Assembly (NCBI GenBank): GCA_035504095.1
Contig: DATJSN010000021.1
Coordinates: 1 to 54,475 of the forward strand
Reading direction: 5' to 3'
Source of the DNA: DATJSN01 sp035504095
GTDB lineage: Bacteria; Planctomycetota; Phycisphaerae; WQYP01
DNA: 54,475 nt
The notes beneath the pieces are model-generated. The model was not told the DNA's origin. It saw nothing but the letters and a program-made list of their open reading frames with translations, and ran no database searches. Positions within the stretch are counted from its first letter, which is position 1; every line of letters begins with the position of its first letter. The position numbers were made by a program, and so were the translations under genes. Positions 44,569 to 52,511 of the stretch are shown piece by piece.

Positions 44569-44945
44569 GGGGGCGAAAGGTATCGACCGGATAGAAGTGT
44601 CGATTATGGCGTGCCGACCTGCCGGATAAGTCGTAAAACTGATTGGCAAAAAATCAAATGCTGAGAACTTCAAGTTCCCAACAGCCGGTGGCGCAAGCCT
44701 CCGGTTGGCTGCCTAAATAAGACAGCCCGGTTCCCGCAGGAAGTCCGCGGCCCGCGAAGAACCGACGACCAGCGGAATGCTCCATCGGCAAAGTTGATCG
44801 GCTGATGGCTAAGACACAGGATCGGCTGGGGTTTCTGGAAGCTGGATCGCGAGCGTCCGGAAACCTGAGATTAACAAGCGATCTACGCACGTAGAGGTGA
44901 TCTTCAACCTGTCACGGGACGAGGGTTCGACTCCCTCCGCCTCCA
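44569..44945 (+). ncRNA. ssrA: tmRNA (transfer-messenger RNA)
   Basis: A 377-nt tmRNA that rescues stalled ribosomes. The 5' end GGGGGCG (44569-44575) pairs with CGCCTCC (44938-44944) to form the acceptor stem, with discriminator A at 44945. CCA is not encoded. The T-arm is GAGGG-TTCGACT-CCCTC. The conserved 5' GGTATCGACCGG corresponds to the tRNA-like domain. The first pseudoknot is visible: CGAC...GTCG with CTGCC...GGCA. Eleven bases then lead to the resume codon GCT, the same spacing as in E. coli. The tag frame ends LAA-stop. The 3' end overlaps the end of the convergent DUF2071 gene by 34 bases. Confidence 0.95.
44660..44716 (+). other. tmRNA tag-peptide reading frame
   Basis: From the GCT placed 11 bases after the pseudoknot, the frame reads AENFKFPTAGGASLRLAA and TAA (44714-44716). 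The first residues and the LAA end match known tags. With 18 codons it is longer than the 10 codons of E. coli. The resume codon is deduced from spacing; GGC at 44645 or GTA at 44633 in the same frame are alternatives. Confidence 0.65.
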
Positions 44946-45808
44946 TTCGACTCGTCGCTGCGCTCGCTCATGGCAGACCACATGCATGGAGAACTCTTTA
45001 AATGATTAACCCGATGCGGTCGCCCCATCCATACCTCGTCGAAGCCGGGTGAAAAATTTGCACGCACCAGTTTTGCTTCGCCAAACCAGGACCAGTTATG
45101 CGTGAGCAGAGAGTTATCTAATACCGTTGCATTTACTGTTTGCTGTGGCCAGGGTGGATGCCACACACGGAAAAAGCGTTTGCGGCCGCCTGCTGAGTTA
45201 AAGGCGGTGTAACGCTCCATGAGCCATTCGTCGAGTGAATCAGTCGGGCACGGCTGAAAAGCATGAAAATCGGCTGATTCGGTCAACTCGGCGTGGTACG
45301 CAAGTTTTTTATCACTATTTATATCGGTAACCTGACCGCTGACTACTCCACTGGGCCAATTGTGGTTGTAATCGATTTGGCCGTGACGGTATGGCAGGCC
45401 AAACGCCGTAGGTCCAAGTTTTACCGCAAGACGGCTGGAGACCCATTCGGTGAGAAAATGAATGCCCGGTTCACCGCCCTGACGCACATAAGTTCGGACG
45501 TTGAGAAAATGATGTGTGGCCAACGGCCGAAACAGCCACGCCGCCGGTTTGCCGCCCCAGCGCGGCCTCATACCCCGCATTGTGAAGGCAACGAGGGTGA
45601 GGAACGCGCGGCCTTGGTATAAATCCAATTGAAACGGCACGTCGCGTTGCAATGCATCAACATCCACTTCAAAATGCATCATCAGCACGCGCAGCCATCC
45701 GGCAATGAAAAGCGGTTCCCAACGCCGCGATAACATCCGCCTGCGGGCCGCAACGGATGGTGCACTGCTGAAACTGACGATCAGTTCCATGGATGTCGCG
45801 GAGATCAT
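44912..45808 (-). CDS. DUF2071 (YqjF-like) protein
   Basis: A 298-residue protein of the YqjF/DUF2071 family, with a beta-rich fold related to acetoacetate decarboxylase and no established activity. Typical pieces are RRWEPLFIAGWLRVLMMHFEVD, GRAFLTLVAFTMRGMRPRWGG, NVRTYVR.GEPGIHFLTEW and GLPYRHGQIDY. It is nine bases after the TIGR01777 gene and so is the last of a four-gene operon. The last 11 residues (SNGGGGSRTLVP region) are coded opposite the 3' end of tmRNA. This tail is probably not conserved and may reflect a lost earlier stop. Confidence 0.82.
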   Translation of the reverse strand: MISATSMELIVSFSSAPSVAARRRMLSRRWEPLFIAGWLRVLMMHFEVDVDALQRDVPFQLDLYQGRAFLTLVAFTMRGMRPRWGGKPAAWLFRPLATHHFLNVRTYVRQGGEPGIHFLTEWVSSRLAVKLGPTAFGLPYRHGQIDYNHNWPSGVVSGQVTDINSDKKLAYHAELTESADFHAFQPCPTDSLDEWLMERYTAFNSAGGRKRFFRVWHPPWPQQTVNATVLDNSLLTHNWSWFGEAKLVRANFSPGFDEVWMGRPHRVNHLKSSPCMWSAMSERSDESNGGGGSRTLVP

Positions 45809-45817
45809 CTTTATCCC

Positions 45818-46750
45818 TCATTTTCGAAGATCTTCGAGTGCCTGGCGCAAAATGGGAAATCGAAATTCAAATCCTGATTCGATCAACCGTCTGGGCGCAA
45901 CGCGCCGGCTTTTGACGACTAATTCCATTTCCGTTCGCATGAACACTGCGCCAATTTCCATCAGCCAGGTCGGTGCAGGTAAGCCGAAGGATCGGTGAAA
46001 AACGTGGCGGAACTCTTCCATCATTTGGACATTGGTTACTGGGTTGGGCGCAGCGATATTAACAGCACCAGAAAGTTCGTCATGGGTCATGAGCCATTCG
46101 ACAGCGCGGCAAAAATCGGTTTCATGAATCCATGAAACAAATTGCCTTCCGTCGCACATTTTTCCACCCAGTCCATATCGAACCAACTTTTGCAGCACCG
46201 GAAAAATGCTGTTTTTTCCGTTGCCCAGAACCATCGCCGTACGCAGTGCGACTTTTCGCGTTCCGGGCGTCCGGGCTTCGTTAAAGGTTTGTTCCCACGC
46301 TGTTGCAACTTCTACGGAGAATATATCGCGGGCTTCCGGCGTGCCGCCGATTGCACCGGATTCATCCCAGGCGGGACCAAAGTTGTGTTTATAAATTGTC
46401 GCTGTGCTGGAATTCAGCCAGATTGGCGGGGGTTGTTTGCATATGGAAATTGCCTCGCCAATGAGGCGCGTCGATTCGACGCGTGATTCCATGATCAGTT
46501 TTCGATTGCGGCTGTTGTAACGGCAATTTACCGAGCGGCCGGCAAGGTTGATTACCGCCGCCGCGCCGTCCAATTCACTTACCCAATCACCAGGTGAAAC
46601 CACATCCCAGGCAACTTCGCGAAAACCATTCACGACCGGCTTTGGCGATCGCGTCAAAACTATGATTTCATAATCGGATTTTTGAAAATGCGCCGCCAAA
46701 GCATGTCCCAGAAATCCCGATCCACCTGCAAGAATAATGCGCTTGGTCAT
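45818..46750 (-). CDS. TIGR01777-family NAD-dependent epimerase-like protein
   Basis: A 310-residue extended short-chain dehydrogenase/epimerase fold. The NAD-binding GGSGFLGHALAAHF is at the N-terminus, followed by AAVINLAGRSVNCRY, STATIYKHNFGP (normally Y-x-x-x-K region altered), ALRTAMVLG, FVSWIHETDF and NIAAPNPVTN. The usual YxxxK catalytic pair is not obvious, as in many TIGR01777 members, so it may be a redox or binding protein rather than a classical epimerase. It overlaps the DCC gene by four bases (ATGA), which implies coupling. Confidence 0.85.
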   Translation of the reverse strand: MTKRIILAGGSGFLGHALAAHFQKSDYEIIVLTRSPKPVVNGFREVAWDVVSPGDWVSELDGAAAVINLAGRSVNCRYNSRNRKLIMESRVESTRLIGEAISICKQPPPIWLNSSTATIYKHNFGPAWDESGAIGGTPEARDIFSVEVATAWEQTFNEARTPGTRKVALRTAMVLGNGKNSIFPVLQKLVRYGLGGKMCDGRQFVSWIHETDFCRAVEWLMTHDELSGAVNIAAPNPVTNVQMMEEFRHVFHRSFGLPAPTWLMEIGAVFMRTEMELVVKSRRVAPRRLIESGFEFRFPILRQALEDLRK

Positions 46751-47139
46751 TGGTTCTCCTTATTACATCTCTCGCGTGCACAACTGCGCCGGCTTGCCAC
46801 CCAGCGATAACTACAATGAAGCAATTTTCTGATCACTGGTATGCGGGCCATTTGACTAAAGGGCCAGAAACACCAATAGCTGCGGCCAATTTCAATGAGG
46901 ACGTCGGCTCCGCCAAAACTGCTTCCGTCCGGTAATAGCAAACGCATTTGGAACAGAAGTTCTGAATCCGGCAGGCCAAGTTTGGCGCGCACCCAGGGAG
47001 TTTGGAGCGGAAGAACTTTAAACCCCCGACATCCAAGTGAACGTTCAAAACGCCGGGCTAAGCGCGTGCAGATACGGCAGTCGCCATCGAAAAGGACCCA
47101 GCCCTTTATTTTCTTTTTATCTGTAATTTCTGTATTCAT
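46747..47139 (-). CDS. DCC-family thiol-disulfide oxidoreductase (DUF393)
   Basis: A 130-residue thioredoxin-like protein of the DCC family, named after the motif DGDCRIC at its N-terminus (residues about 18-24), followed by TRLARRFERSLGC. The C-terminal part is basic and aromatic. It is probably cytoplasmic or membrane-associated, and its redox partner is unknown. The start ATG lies 30 bp after the GbsR/MarR-type gene, and its stop overlaps the next gene, so it sits inside the operon. Confidence 0.85.
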   Translation of the reverse strand: MNTEITDKKKIKGWVLFDGDCRICTRLARRFERSLGCRGFKVLPLQTPWVRAKLGLPDSELLFQMRLLLPDGSSFGGADVLIEIGRSYWCFWPFSQMARIPVIRKLLHCSYRWVASRRSCARERCNKENQ

Positions 47140-47169
47140 AGAAATAGCCAGCCAAAAAATTTTCTGTGT

Positions 47170-47703
47170 TTATCCGCCGCCGCCAAGAACCCTGAGCATT
47201 TTGTCGCCAAGTTTCATAAATTTAACGATGGAGCAGGTCGGCCATTTGCGAACCTGGACGTACCAGTCGGAGGTTGTGGTAAAAAAATCACGCAGATCGC
47301 GCAACCGGTCCTGGGTATATTTGTCGGTCAGTTTATCTTTAGCGGCCTCAGCGAGACACTCCTCGAGCATCTGACGGGTGGGGTCAATTTCCCGACGTTT
47401 GCGCTCATTGAGCACCGTCTGGAAGAGTTCCCAGACATCCTTAATCGACTCAAAATGGTCGCGTTTATCGCTTTGAAGGTGAACCATTTTGATAATACCC
47501 CAGCTTTGTAATTCCCGTAGACTGGTGCTTACATTGGAACGAGCGACGCCAAGCGCTTCGACAATCTCATCGGCATTGAGTGGCTTGGGCGAGATAAACA
47601 GCAAGGCGTGAGTTTGGGCGACGGTACGGTTAATGCCCCAGCGGGTGCCCATTTCGCCCCAATGGAGGATGAACTTCTGTTGAACTGGACTGAGTGTTTT
47701 CAT
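47170..47703 (-). CDS. GbsR/MarR-family transcriptional regulator
   Basis: A 177-residue winged-helix repressor of the GbsR type. N-terminal dimer helices LSPVQQKFILHWGEMGTRWG are followed by the HTH NADEIVEALGVARSNVSTSLRELQSWGIIKMVHL, then a long C-terminal helical dimer region. The ATG at 47703 is chosen over a TTG at 47739 because a near-perfect promoter (TTGACA, 17 bases, CATAAT) occupies 47711-47739. Its start site would fall at about 47704, giving a leaderless mRNA. It heads an operon with DCC, TIGR01777 and DUF2071 genes and probably represses it and the divergent gene. Confidence 0.88.
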   Translation of the reverse strand: MKTLSPVQQKFILHWGEMGTRWGINRTVAQTHALLFISPKPLNADEIVEALGVARSNVSTSLRELQSWGIIKMVHLQSDKRDHFESIKDVWELFQTVLNERKRREIDPTRQMLEECLAEAAKDKLTDKYTQDRLRDLRDFFTTTSDWYVQVRKWPTCSIVKFMKLGDKMLRVLGGGG

Positions 47704-47710
47704 GGGGCCG

Positions 47711-47752
47711 ATTATGACATGTTCTTGTATTTCTGTCAATACAGAATATAAT
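47711..47752. promoter_or_regulatory. Divergent promoters with shared operator
   Basis: Minus strand: TTGACA (47734-47739), 17 bases, CATAAT (47711-47716). Plus strand: TTGTAT (47725-47730), 16 bases, TATAAT (47747-47752). The perfect inverted repeat TTCTGTCAATACAGAA (47731-47746) covers parts of both, including the -35 of one and the spacer of the other. This is a plausible binding site for the GbsR/MarR-type regulator, allowing one dimer to control both directions. Confidence 0.75.
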
Positions 47753-47787
47753 GAAAAAGACGTAATTGTTTATATGGGGGAAATCGT

Positions 47788-48528
47788 ATGCGATTGCCAA
47801 CCCTGCAAGGCGTTATTGATCGTCGCATTCTCGTAAATTATCGTGTTGATGCCGATGTAGCGGTGCAGTTGCTTCCCGCGCCGTTTCGGCCAAAACTGAT
47901 CAAGGGCTGGGCAATGGCGGGAATATGCCTTATTCGGTTGAAACAAATCCACCCGACTTTTCTACCCTTGGCCGCGGGAATTGAGTCAGAGAATGCGGCT
48001 CATCGCTTCGCCGTTGAGTGGGATTTCGATGGTCGACGGCAGGAAGGCGTCTTTATTCCACGGCGCGACACTAATTCCCGCCTGAACACATTGGTCGGCG
48101 GCCGATTGTTCCCCGGCGAGCATCATCATGCACGATTCAACGTTGAGGAAACCGATGAAAATTTGCGGGTTGCATTTGAAAGCGACGATGGGCAAACCAC
48201 AGTGGAAGTCGTAGCTCGATGCACGGAACATATGGCTGCTGACTCGGTCTTCACGTCGATTGATGAGGCTTCACGCTTCTTTAAAGCAGGGTCATTGGGT
48301 TACTCAGCTACACACGATCCTTATCGCTACGATGGTCTGGAATTGCGGTGTAATACATGGTCGATTCAGCCGCTGGCGGTCGAAATGGTGCACTCAAGCT
48401 ATTTCGAAAACGAAACGAAATTTCCAATTGGCTCGATTAAGTTTGACTGTGCACTTTTGATGCGCGGCATCAAACACGAATGGCACACACGCGAAGCTCT
48501 ATACGGCGAAGAACCAGTTAAATCATAA
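47788..48528 (+). CDS. DUF2071-family protein (second type)
   Basis: A 246-residue protein resembling the acetoacetate decarboxylase-like DUF2071 family: LQGVIDRRILVNYRVDADVAV, LLPAPFRPKLIKGWAMAGIC, LIRLKQIHPTFLP, GVFIPRRDTNSRLN and GRLFPGEHHHARFNV. It is not closely similar to the DUF2071 protein of the opposite operon. GGGGG before the ATG is a likely ribosome binding site. Its promoter overlaps the GbsR/MarR promoter, so it should be co-regulated with that operon. Its substrate is unknown. Confidence 0.82.
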   Translation: MRLPTLQGVIDRRILVNYRVDADVAVQLLPAPFRPKLIKGWAMAGICLIRLKQIHPTFLPLAAGIESENAAHRFAVEWDFDGRRQEGVFIPRRDTNSRLNTLVGGRLFPGEHHHARFNVEETDENLRVAFESDDGQTTVEVVARCTEHMAADSVFTSIDEASRFFKAGSLGYSATHDPYRYDGLELRCNTWSIQPLAVEMVHSSYFENETKFPIGSIKFDCALLMRGIKHEWHTREALYGEEPVKS

Positions 48529-48849
48529 TAAGTCGCCGGTTCGATTCTGGGCACTTTTTCAGCAGGATGAACCCACCGGCTCGCCCAAATTAAATCAATA
48601 CTCCTCGTTACAATCGATATGAAAGTCACTGATTACGCTAAATTAAGTCCGCGAAGCGAGATTCAGCAGACAAAACAACATCGCCGTCGCCAGACCCTTT
48701 TCATGCCGCGCATTTTAGCACTGTTTGGTGCGTTGGTCTGAATATCCCTTTGATGTTAGGTTTGCGTGACAGGTTTGCCCGTTACCGGCACAATGATGAA
48801 CGCGGCTCGCGCGTTGCCGCGAATTGTTAGAGGCTCAAAGGAAAAAATC
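48529..48849. other. 321-bp intergenic region
   Basis: No gene is seen. At 48538-48555 a CCGGTTCGATTCTGG segment resembles a tRNA T-arm, but there is no acceptor or anticodon partner, so it is at most a fragment. An SD-like AAAGGA lies eight bases before the ATG at 48850, with an AGAGGCTC motif at 48827-48839. Confidence 0.4.
48827..48839 (+). promoter_or_regulatory. AGAGGCTCT-like motif, site 6
   Basis: TTAGAGGCTCAAA, one base off the consensus, lies 11-23 bases before the AEC transporter start and directly before AAAGGA. Confidence 0.3.
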
Positions 48850-49803
48850 ATGCTGGCCACCATTGTCGGGTGTCTGTTGCCGATCGTCGTTACCCTGCTT
48901 TTGGGTTACATAGCCGGCTGGCATCGCGATTTCGACGCCAATCAGGCGACGGTGCTCAATCGCATGGTCATGCTCTATGCGTTGCCGATGCTTTTATTCG
49001 CCGGCATGGTCTCCATTACCCGCGACCAGTTAACTGCCGACGTCCCGCTGGCGGCGGCCCTTCTGATCGGAATCCTTGGAACTTTCATTGCGGCGGTGGC
49101 CATTGTGTATTTTCTTTGCGGGCGCGATTTGTCGCTCTCGGCACTCAGAGCCATGGCGATTACCTCCCCGGCGGTGCCGTTCGTCGGCATCCCTGTTCTG
49201 GGTTATTTATTTGGTCCGCACAGCACAATCCCGGTGGTCTTTTCCGCGCTGGTCATTAATGGTATGCAGACGCCGTTGTGCATGGTGCTTTTGTCCATCG
49301 GAGCAGCGAAAAAAGGTGCCGCCGCAGCGCCAAAATCAATAAGATCAGTGTTCGCTCCTATTATATCGGCACTACGGGAACCGGTGATTTGGGCGCCGCT
49401 GTCGGCGCTCATTGTGGTTCTGGTCGGCATCCGCATTCCGGTTCCCATTCGCCATTCGCTGGGACTGCTGGGAAATGCCACCGGCGGCGTGGCGCTGTTC
49501 GCATCGGGCGTTATTCTTTACACCCGGCGCATGTCTTTGAACATCCCAGTGGTCGTTTCAACTTTTGTCCGCAATATCGTCATTCCGGGCGGCATCTGGG
49601 CAGCGGCTGTCATGCTGGGGCTCCCATTGGAAGTGAGGCAGACGGCTGTACTTACCCTGGCCATTCCGACCGGCTCGATTTGTGTGATCCTTGCCGTGCA
49701 ATACCAGACGGCCGAACAGGAAATGGCGTCGACCCTGTTCCTGAGTACGATTTCATCGGTGGTGACGCTGGGGGGCTTCATCTGGCTTACCGGCGCTCAG
49801 TGA
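48850..49803 (+). CDS. AEC/MdcF-type membrane transporter
   Basis: A 317-residue member of the auxin-efflux-carrier (AEC) family, close in style to malonate carriers such as MdcF, with about ten helices. Marks: LNRMVMLYALPMLLFAGMVS, AITSPAVPFVGIPVLGYLFG with the Asn/Pro-rich crossover style, then LGNATGGVALFASGVILY. I start at 48850 (MLATIVGCLLPIVV) because AAAGGA lies eight bases upstream. An earlier in-frame start at 48766 has no signal. No metabolic genes adjoin, so the substrate is open. A carboxylate is likely from family knowledge. Confidence 0.85.
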   Translation: MLATIVGCLLPIVVTLLLGYIAGWHRDFDANQATVLNRMVMLYALPMLLFAGMVSITRDQLTADVPLAAALLIGILGTFIAAVAIVYFLCGRDLSLSALRAMAITSPAVPFVGIPVLGYLFGPHSTIPVVFSALVINGMQTPLCMVLLSIGAAKKGAAAAPKSIRSVFAPIISALREPVIWAPLSALIVVLVGIRIPVPIRHSLGLLGNATGGVALFASGVILYTRRMSLNIPVVVSTFVRNIVIPGGIWAAAVMLGLPLEVRQTAVLTLAIPTGSICVILAVQYQTAEQEMASTLFLSTISSVVTLGGFIWLTGAQ

Positions 49804-49887
49804 GCAAACGAATGATTTAGCTGATGATGTTTTATGACCGGCTGCGATGCACAAGCTGGTCCACAGCATCAGTTGATTATGTGGCAG

Positions 49888-50127
49888 TTAACAAGTGCGT
49901 CCACGTGCTATATAAGGTTGCCAGTTATGCTGTACTTTGCGAGATAACTCTTGAATGAATATATCGCCGCGCTTTTTATATTCTTCCCGCTCTGCACTAT
50001 TCAGAGAGAATTCGACGCCAAATTCACCTATGCGGCCACAGAGAACATTTAGAATGAGCTGATCATCATCGCCAAGGCGGAGTTGTGTACCATATTCTTG
50101 AAAAAGAATGCGGTTGTTCTGCTGCAT
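49888..50127 (-). CDS. Small protein of unknown function
   Basis: A 79-residue soluble protein: LRLGDDDQLILNVLCGRIGEFGVEFSLNSAEREEYKKRGDIFIQELSRKVQHN. The hydrophobic-then-charged pattern and codon use look coding. I do not know the family. No clear ribosome binding site precedes the ATG. It lies 68 bp after cysH in the same direction. Confidence 0.5.
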   Translation of the reverse strand: MQQNNRILFQEYGTQLRLGDDDQLILNVLCGRIGEFGVEFSLNSAEREEYKKRGDIFIQELSRKVQHNWQPYIARGRTC

Positions 50128-50195
50128 AACGATGACTTCACAGCCTGTCTAATCCAGATGATCCGGCAAAAACACAGTATCCAATTCCGCCTAAA

Positions 50196-50942
50196 TTAAA
50201 TTCCCGCACCATGGTCGAGGTGAATGCCGCACTCGGTTTTGTCCATGCCGGACCAGCGGCCGCTGCGCGAATCCTCGCCCTGGTTGACGGGACGCGTGCA
50301 GGTTTCAGGGCTGCAGCCTATGGAAATGTATCCCCTGGCCCATAGAGGATGATGGGGCAGTTCGTGTTGTTTCATGTATTCATAAATCTGCCGGGTGGTC
50401 CAATGCAAAAGAGGCGAAATCGCCCAGCAATTGGCGCGACTGTTCCACTGGATAAGATGCATATTTTTCCGATGAACCGACTGATCCGACCTGACGCCGC
50501 GAATCCAGGCCGCGGGTTTTAGTTCGTGAATGGCGCGATCAAAAACTTCGTTCTTGTTGGCGGCACAGCAGGCATCGACATCGCGCCGGACACGAGGATC
50601 GAGTTCGCCATTGACGGTCAGCCAGACGACAGGGTCATTGAGCGATTTATATTCCAGCACGTTCAGGTTGTAGCGCTGCTTGACCTCTTCCATAAACGCC
50701 AGAGTCTCAGGGAATAAGTAGCCGGTATTGACGAACAGAATGCGAATGTCGGGTACAGCAGTAGTCGCCAGGTGAATCGCGCACAAGCTGTCGGCCCCGA
50801 AACTGCTGGTCATGAGCAGGTCCTGACCGAAAATGTCCGCAGCCCAGCGAATGATCTGTGATGGATGGGCGGAGGCTAATTCCCTGTTGATCTGTTCCGG
50901 ATCAATTTGCACCGGCCGAGGTTGTCTGGCGATTTGGCTCAT
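50196..50942 (-). CDS. cysH: APS/PAPS reductase
   Basis: A 248-residue reductase producing sulfite from APS or PAPS. The PP-loop SSFGADSLCAIHL, the CC pair in VDACCAANK and the catalytic C-terminal ECGIHLD are present. The CC pair and a second cysteine pair point to a 4Fe-4S cluster of the APS-reductase type. The second pair reads GCSPETCTRP, a C-x4-C rather than the usual C-x2-C, which is unusual. Upstream cysC and a PHP gene overlap it by four bases (ATGA), making a three-gene operon. Either substrate is possible; CysC in the same operon favours PAPS. Confidence 0.9.
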   Translation of the reverse strand: MSQIARQPRPVQIDPEQINRELASAHPSQIIRWAADIFGQDLLMTSSFGADSLCAIHLATTAVPDIRILFVNTGYLFPETLAFMEEVKQRYNLNVLEYKSLNDPVVWLTVNGELDPRVRRDVDACCAANKNEVFDRAIHELKPAAWIRGVRSDQSVHRKNMHLIQWNSRANCWAISPLLHWTTRQIYEYMKQHELPHHPLWARGYISIGCSPETCTRPVNQGEDSRSGRWSGMDKTECGIHLDHGAGI

Positions 50943-51880
50943 GCGACGGGATCTCCGGCAACTTTTTGCGGCGTCGCACCGCGTTTGTGGCGTGATTTGA
51001 ACGCCGTTTCCAGTTCATCCAGTACGCGGAGCGGAATGCGAACATTATTGCGGCCCAGACCCAACAACACGTCCGGCTTGCGGCTGCCGTGAAAATCGGA
51101 ACCGCCGGTGCAAACGAGGTTGTAACGTTTGGCGAACTCTGAAAATAATTCTTCATCCTGCGGGCGATGATCGGAATGCCAGACCTCGATACCGTCCAGA
51201 CCGATGTCCACGAGTTTACTTACGATGGTTTGGAGTTCGGCAGGATTCGACGCACGTAATTGCACGGGATGAGCCAGTACGGCTAAACCGCCGGCGTTGT
51301 GGATGCAGTCGAGGGCCTGCCCGGGCGTAAGGCGTTCCTTGTCAAAAAACGCCGAACCGGTCGAGCCTAAATAAACGTCGAAAGCGTCCTTCATGGTGGC
51401 AACGCATTTGGCTTCAACCAAAGCCTGTGCGATGTGCGGCCGGCCGAGGACAATCGAGCGGCCTTCAGGCGCGCCACGGCGGGCGATTTGCTGAACTTGT
51501 TCCAGGGTGATGTTGCATCCGAGTTCGTTGAGCCGTTTGATGATCTTTGGATTACGGGCGTTGCGGCCATCAAGCAGAATCCGGCTCATTTCGTGCAGGG
51601 CCGACGATTCAGGATCGATAAAATAACCCAGGATATGCAGTATGCCGGGGAGTGGATATTCGGCGGAAATTTCGATGCCGGGAACAAAACGCAATCCCTT
51701 TTTCGCGGCTTCCTGCCGGGCTTCGATTAATCCGTTGCCGGTGTCATGATCGGTGAGTGCAAAGCCAACCAATCCGGCGGCGGCGACGGCGTGTGCGAGT
51801 TGAGTGGGTGTAAGCGCACCATCGCTGGCGGTGGAGTGTGTGTGCAGGTCAACGAATTGGTTAGAGGGATTCCGGGTCAT
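50939..51880 (-). CDS. PHP-domain phosphoesterase, probable PAP phosphatase
   Basis: A 313-residue PHP-domain protein with VDLHTHSTASDG (metal-binding His pair), ALTDHDTGNG, EISAEYP, GGLAVLAHPVQ and GGSDFHGSRKP. Metal-binding residues of the family are all visible. Related PHP enzymes include a characterised 3',5'-nucleoside bisphosphate phosphatase and RNase AM. Its position, overlapping both cysC and cysH by four bases, suggests that it hydrolyses PAP, the product of PAPS reduction, in the role usually filled by CysQ. The ATG at 51880 is preferred over the frame start at 51937 because of the overlap with cysC. The link to PAP is inference. Confidence 0.85.
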   Translation of the reverse strand: MTRNPSNQFVDLHTHSTASDGALTPTQLAHAVAAAGLVGFALTDHDTGNGLIEARQEAAKKGLRFVPGIEISAEYPLPGILHILGYFIDPESSALHEMSRILLDGRNARNPKIIKRLNELGCNITLEQVQQIARRGAPEGRSIVLGRPHIAQALVEAKCVATMKDAFDVYLGSTGSAFFDKERLTPGQALDCIHNAGGLAVLAHPVQLRASNPAELQTIVSKLVDIGLDGIEVWHSDHRPQDEELFSEFAKRYNLVCTGGSDFHGSRKPDVLLGLGRNNVRIPLRVLDELETAFKSRHKRGATPQKVAGDPVA

Positions 51881-52500
51881 GAATTTTCCAATAAACGGCC
51901 GGAGCGATGTAAATAATCCATAATGATTTTGACGCAATCTTCCGGCGATTGGCGGTCTGTGTGCAGATGGATTTCAGGAGACGCCGGTGCTTCGTAAGGC
52001 GCATCGACTCCGGTGAATTGCATTGGCTTGCCTTCGGCCAGTGCTGCGCGAGCTTTTTTATATAAGCCTTTGGGATCGCGCTGTTGGCAGATTTCCAGCG
52101 GAGCGTCCACAAAGACTTCCACAAATTCTCCAGGCTTAACCAGAGCGCGAACGCGATCGCGATCGGTTCGATACGGGCTGATGAAACTGGCAACCACGAT
52201 TACGCCTGCGTCGGAGAGCAATGCGGCAACCTGGCCAGAGCGGCGGATGTTTTCGGCGCGATCTTCCGGGCTGAAGCCCAGATCGCTATTGAGCCCCAGA
52301 CGCAGGTTATCGCCATCCAATACATAGGCGGGGTGTCCAGCATTAATTAATTGACGCTCGAGTTCAACAGCAATAGTGGATTTACCACAACCAGAGAGTC
52401 CGGTGAGCCAGACAACACATGGCTGATTATGCGTAGCTGCGGATCGCTGGGGGCTGGAAACCTTACCGGCGTGAGGTGTAATGTCCTGGGATTTAGGCAT
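51877..52500 (-). CDS. cysC: Adenylylsulfate kinase
   Basis: A 207-residue APS kinase that makes PAPS from APS and ATP. P-loop GLSGCGKST, then LDGDNLRLGLNSDLGFSPEDRAENIRR, the family signature FISPYRTDRDRVR, VFVDAPLEICQQRDPKGLYKKARAALA and FTGVDAPYEAP. The first ~25 residues are a non-conserved polar extension. It is the first gene of the cysC-PHP-cysH operon, and an AGAGGCTCC motif precedes it. No sulfate adenylyltransferase gene is in the window. Confidence 0.95.
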   Translation of the reverse strand: MPKSQDITPHAGKVSSPQRSAATHNQPCVVWLTGLSGCGKSTIAVELERQLINAGHPAYVLDGDNLRLGLNSDLGFSPEDRAENIRRSGQVAALLSDAGVIVVASFISPYRTDRDRVRALVKPGEFVEVFVDAPLEICQQRDPKGLYKKARAALAEGKPMQFTGVDAPYEAPASPEIHLHTDRQSPEDCVKIIMDYLHRSGRLLENS

Positions 52501-52511
52501 AGGAAACTATC

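Noticed and set aside
48538..48560. tRNA gene after the DUF2071 gene
   Set aside because: Only a T-arm-like CCGGTTCGATTCTGG is present; no D-arm, anticodon arm or acceptor pairing could be found.
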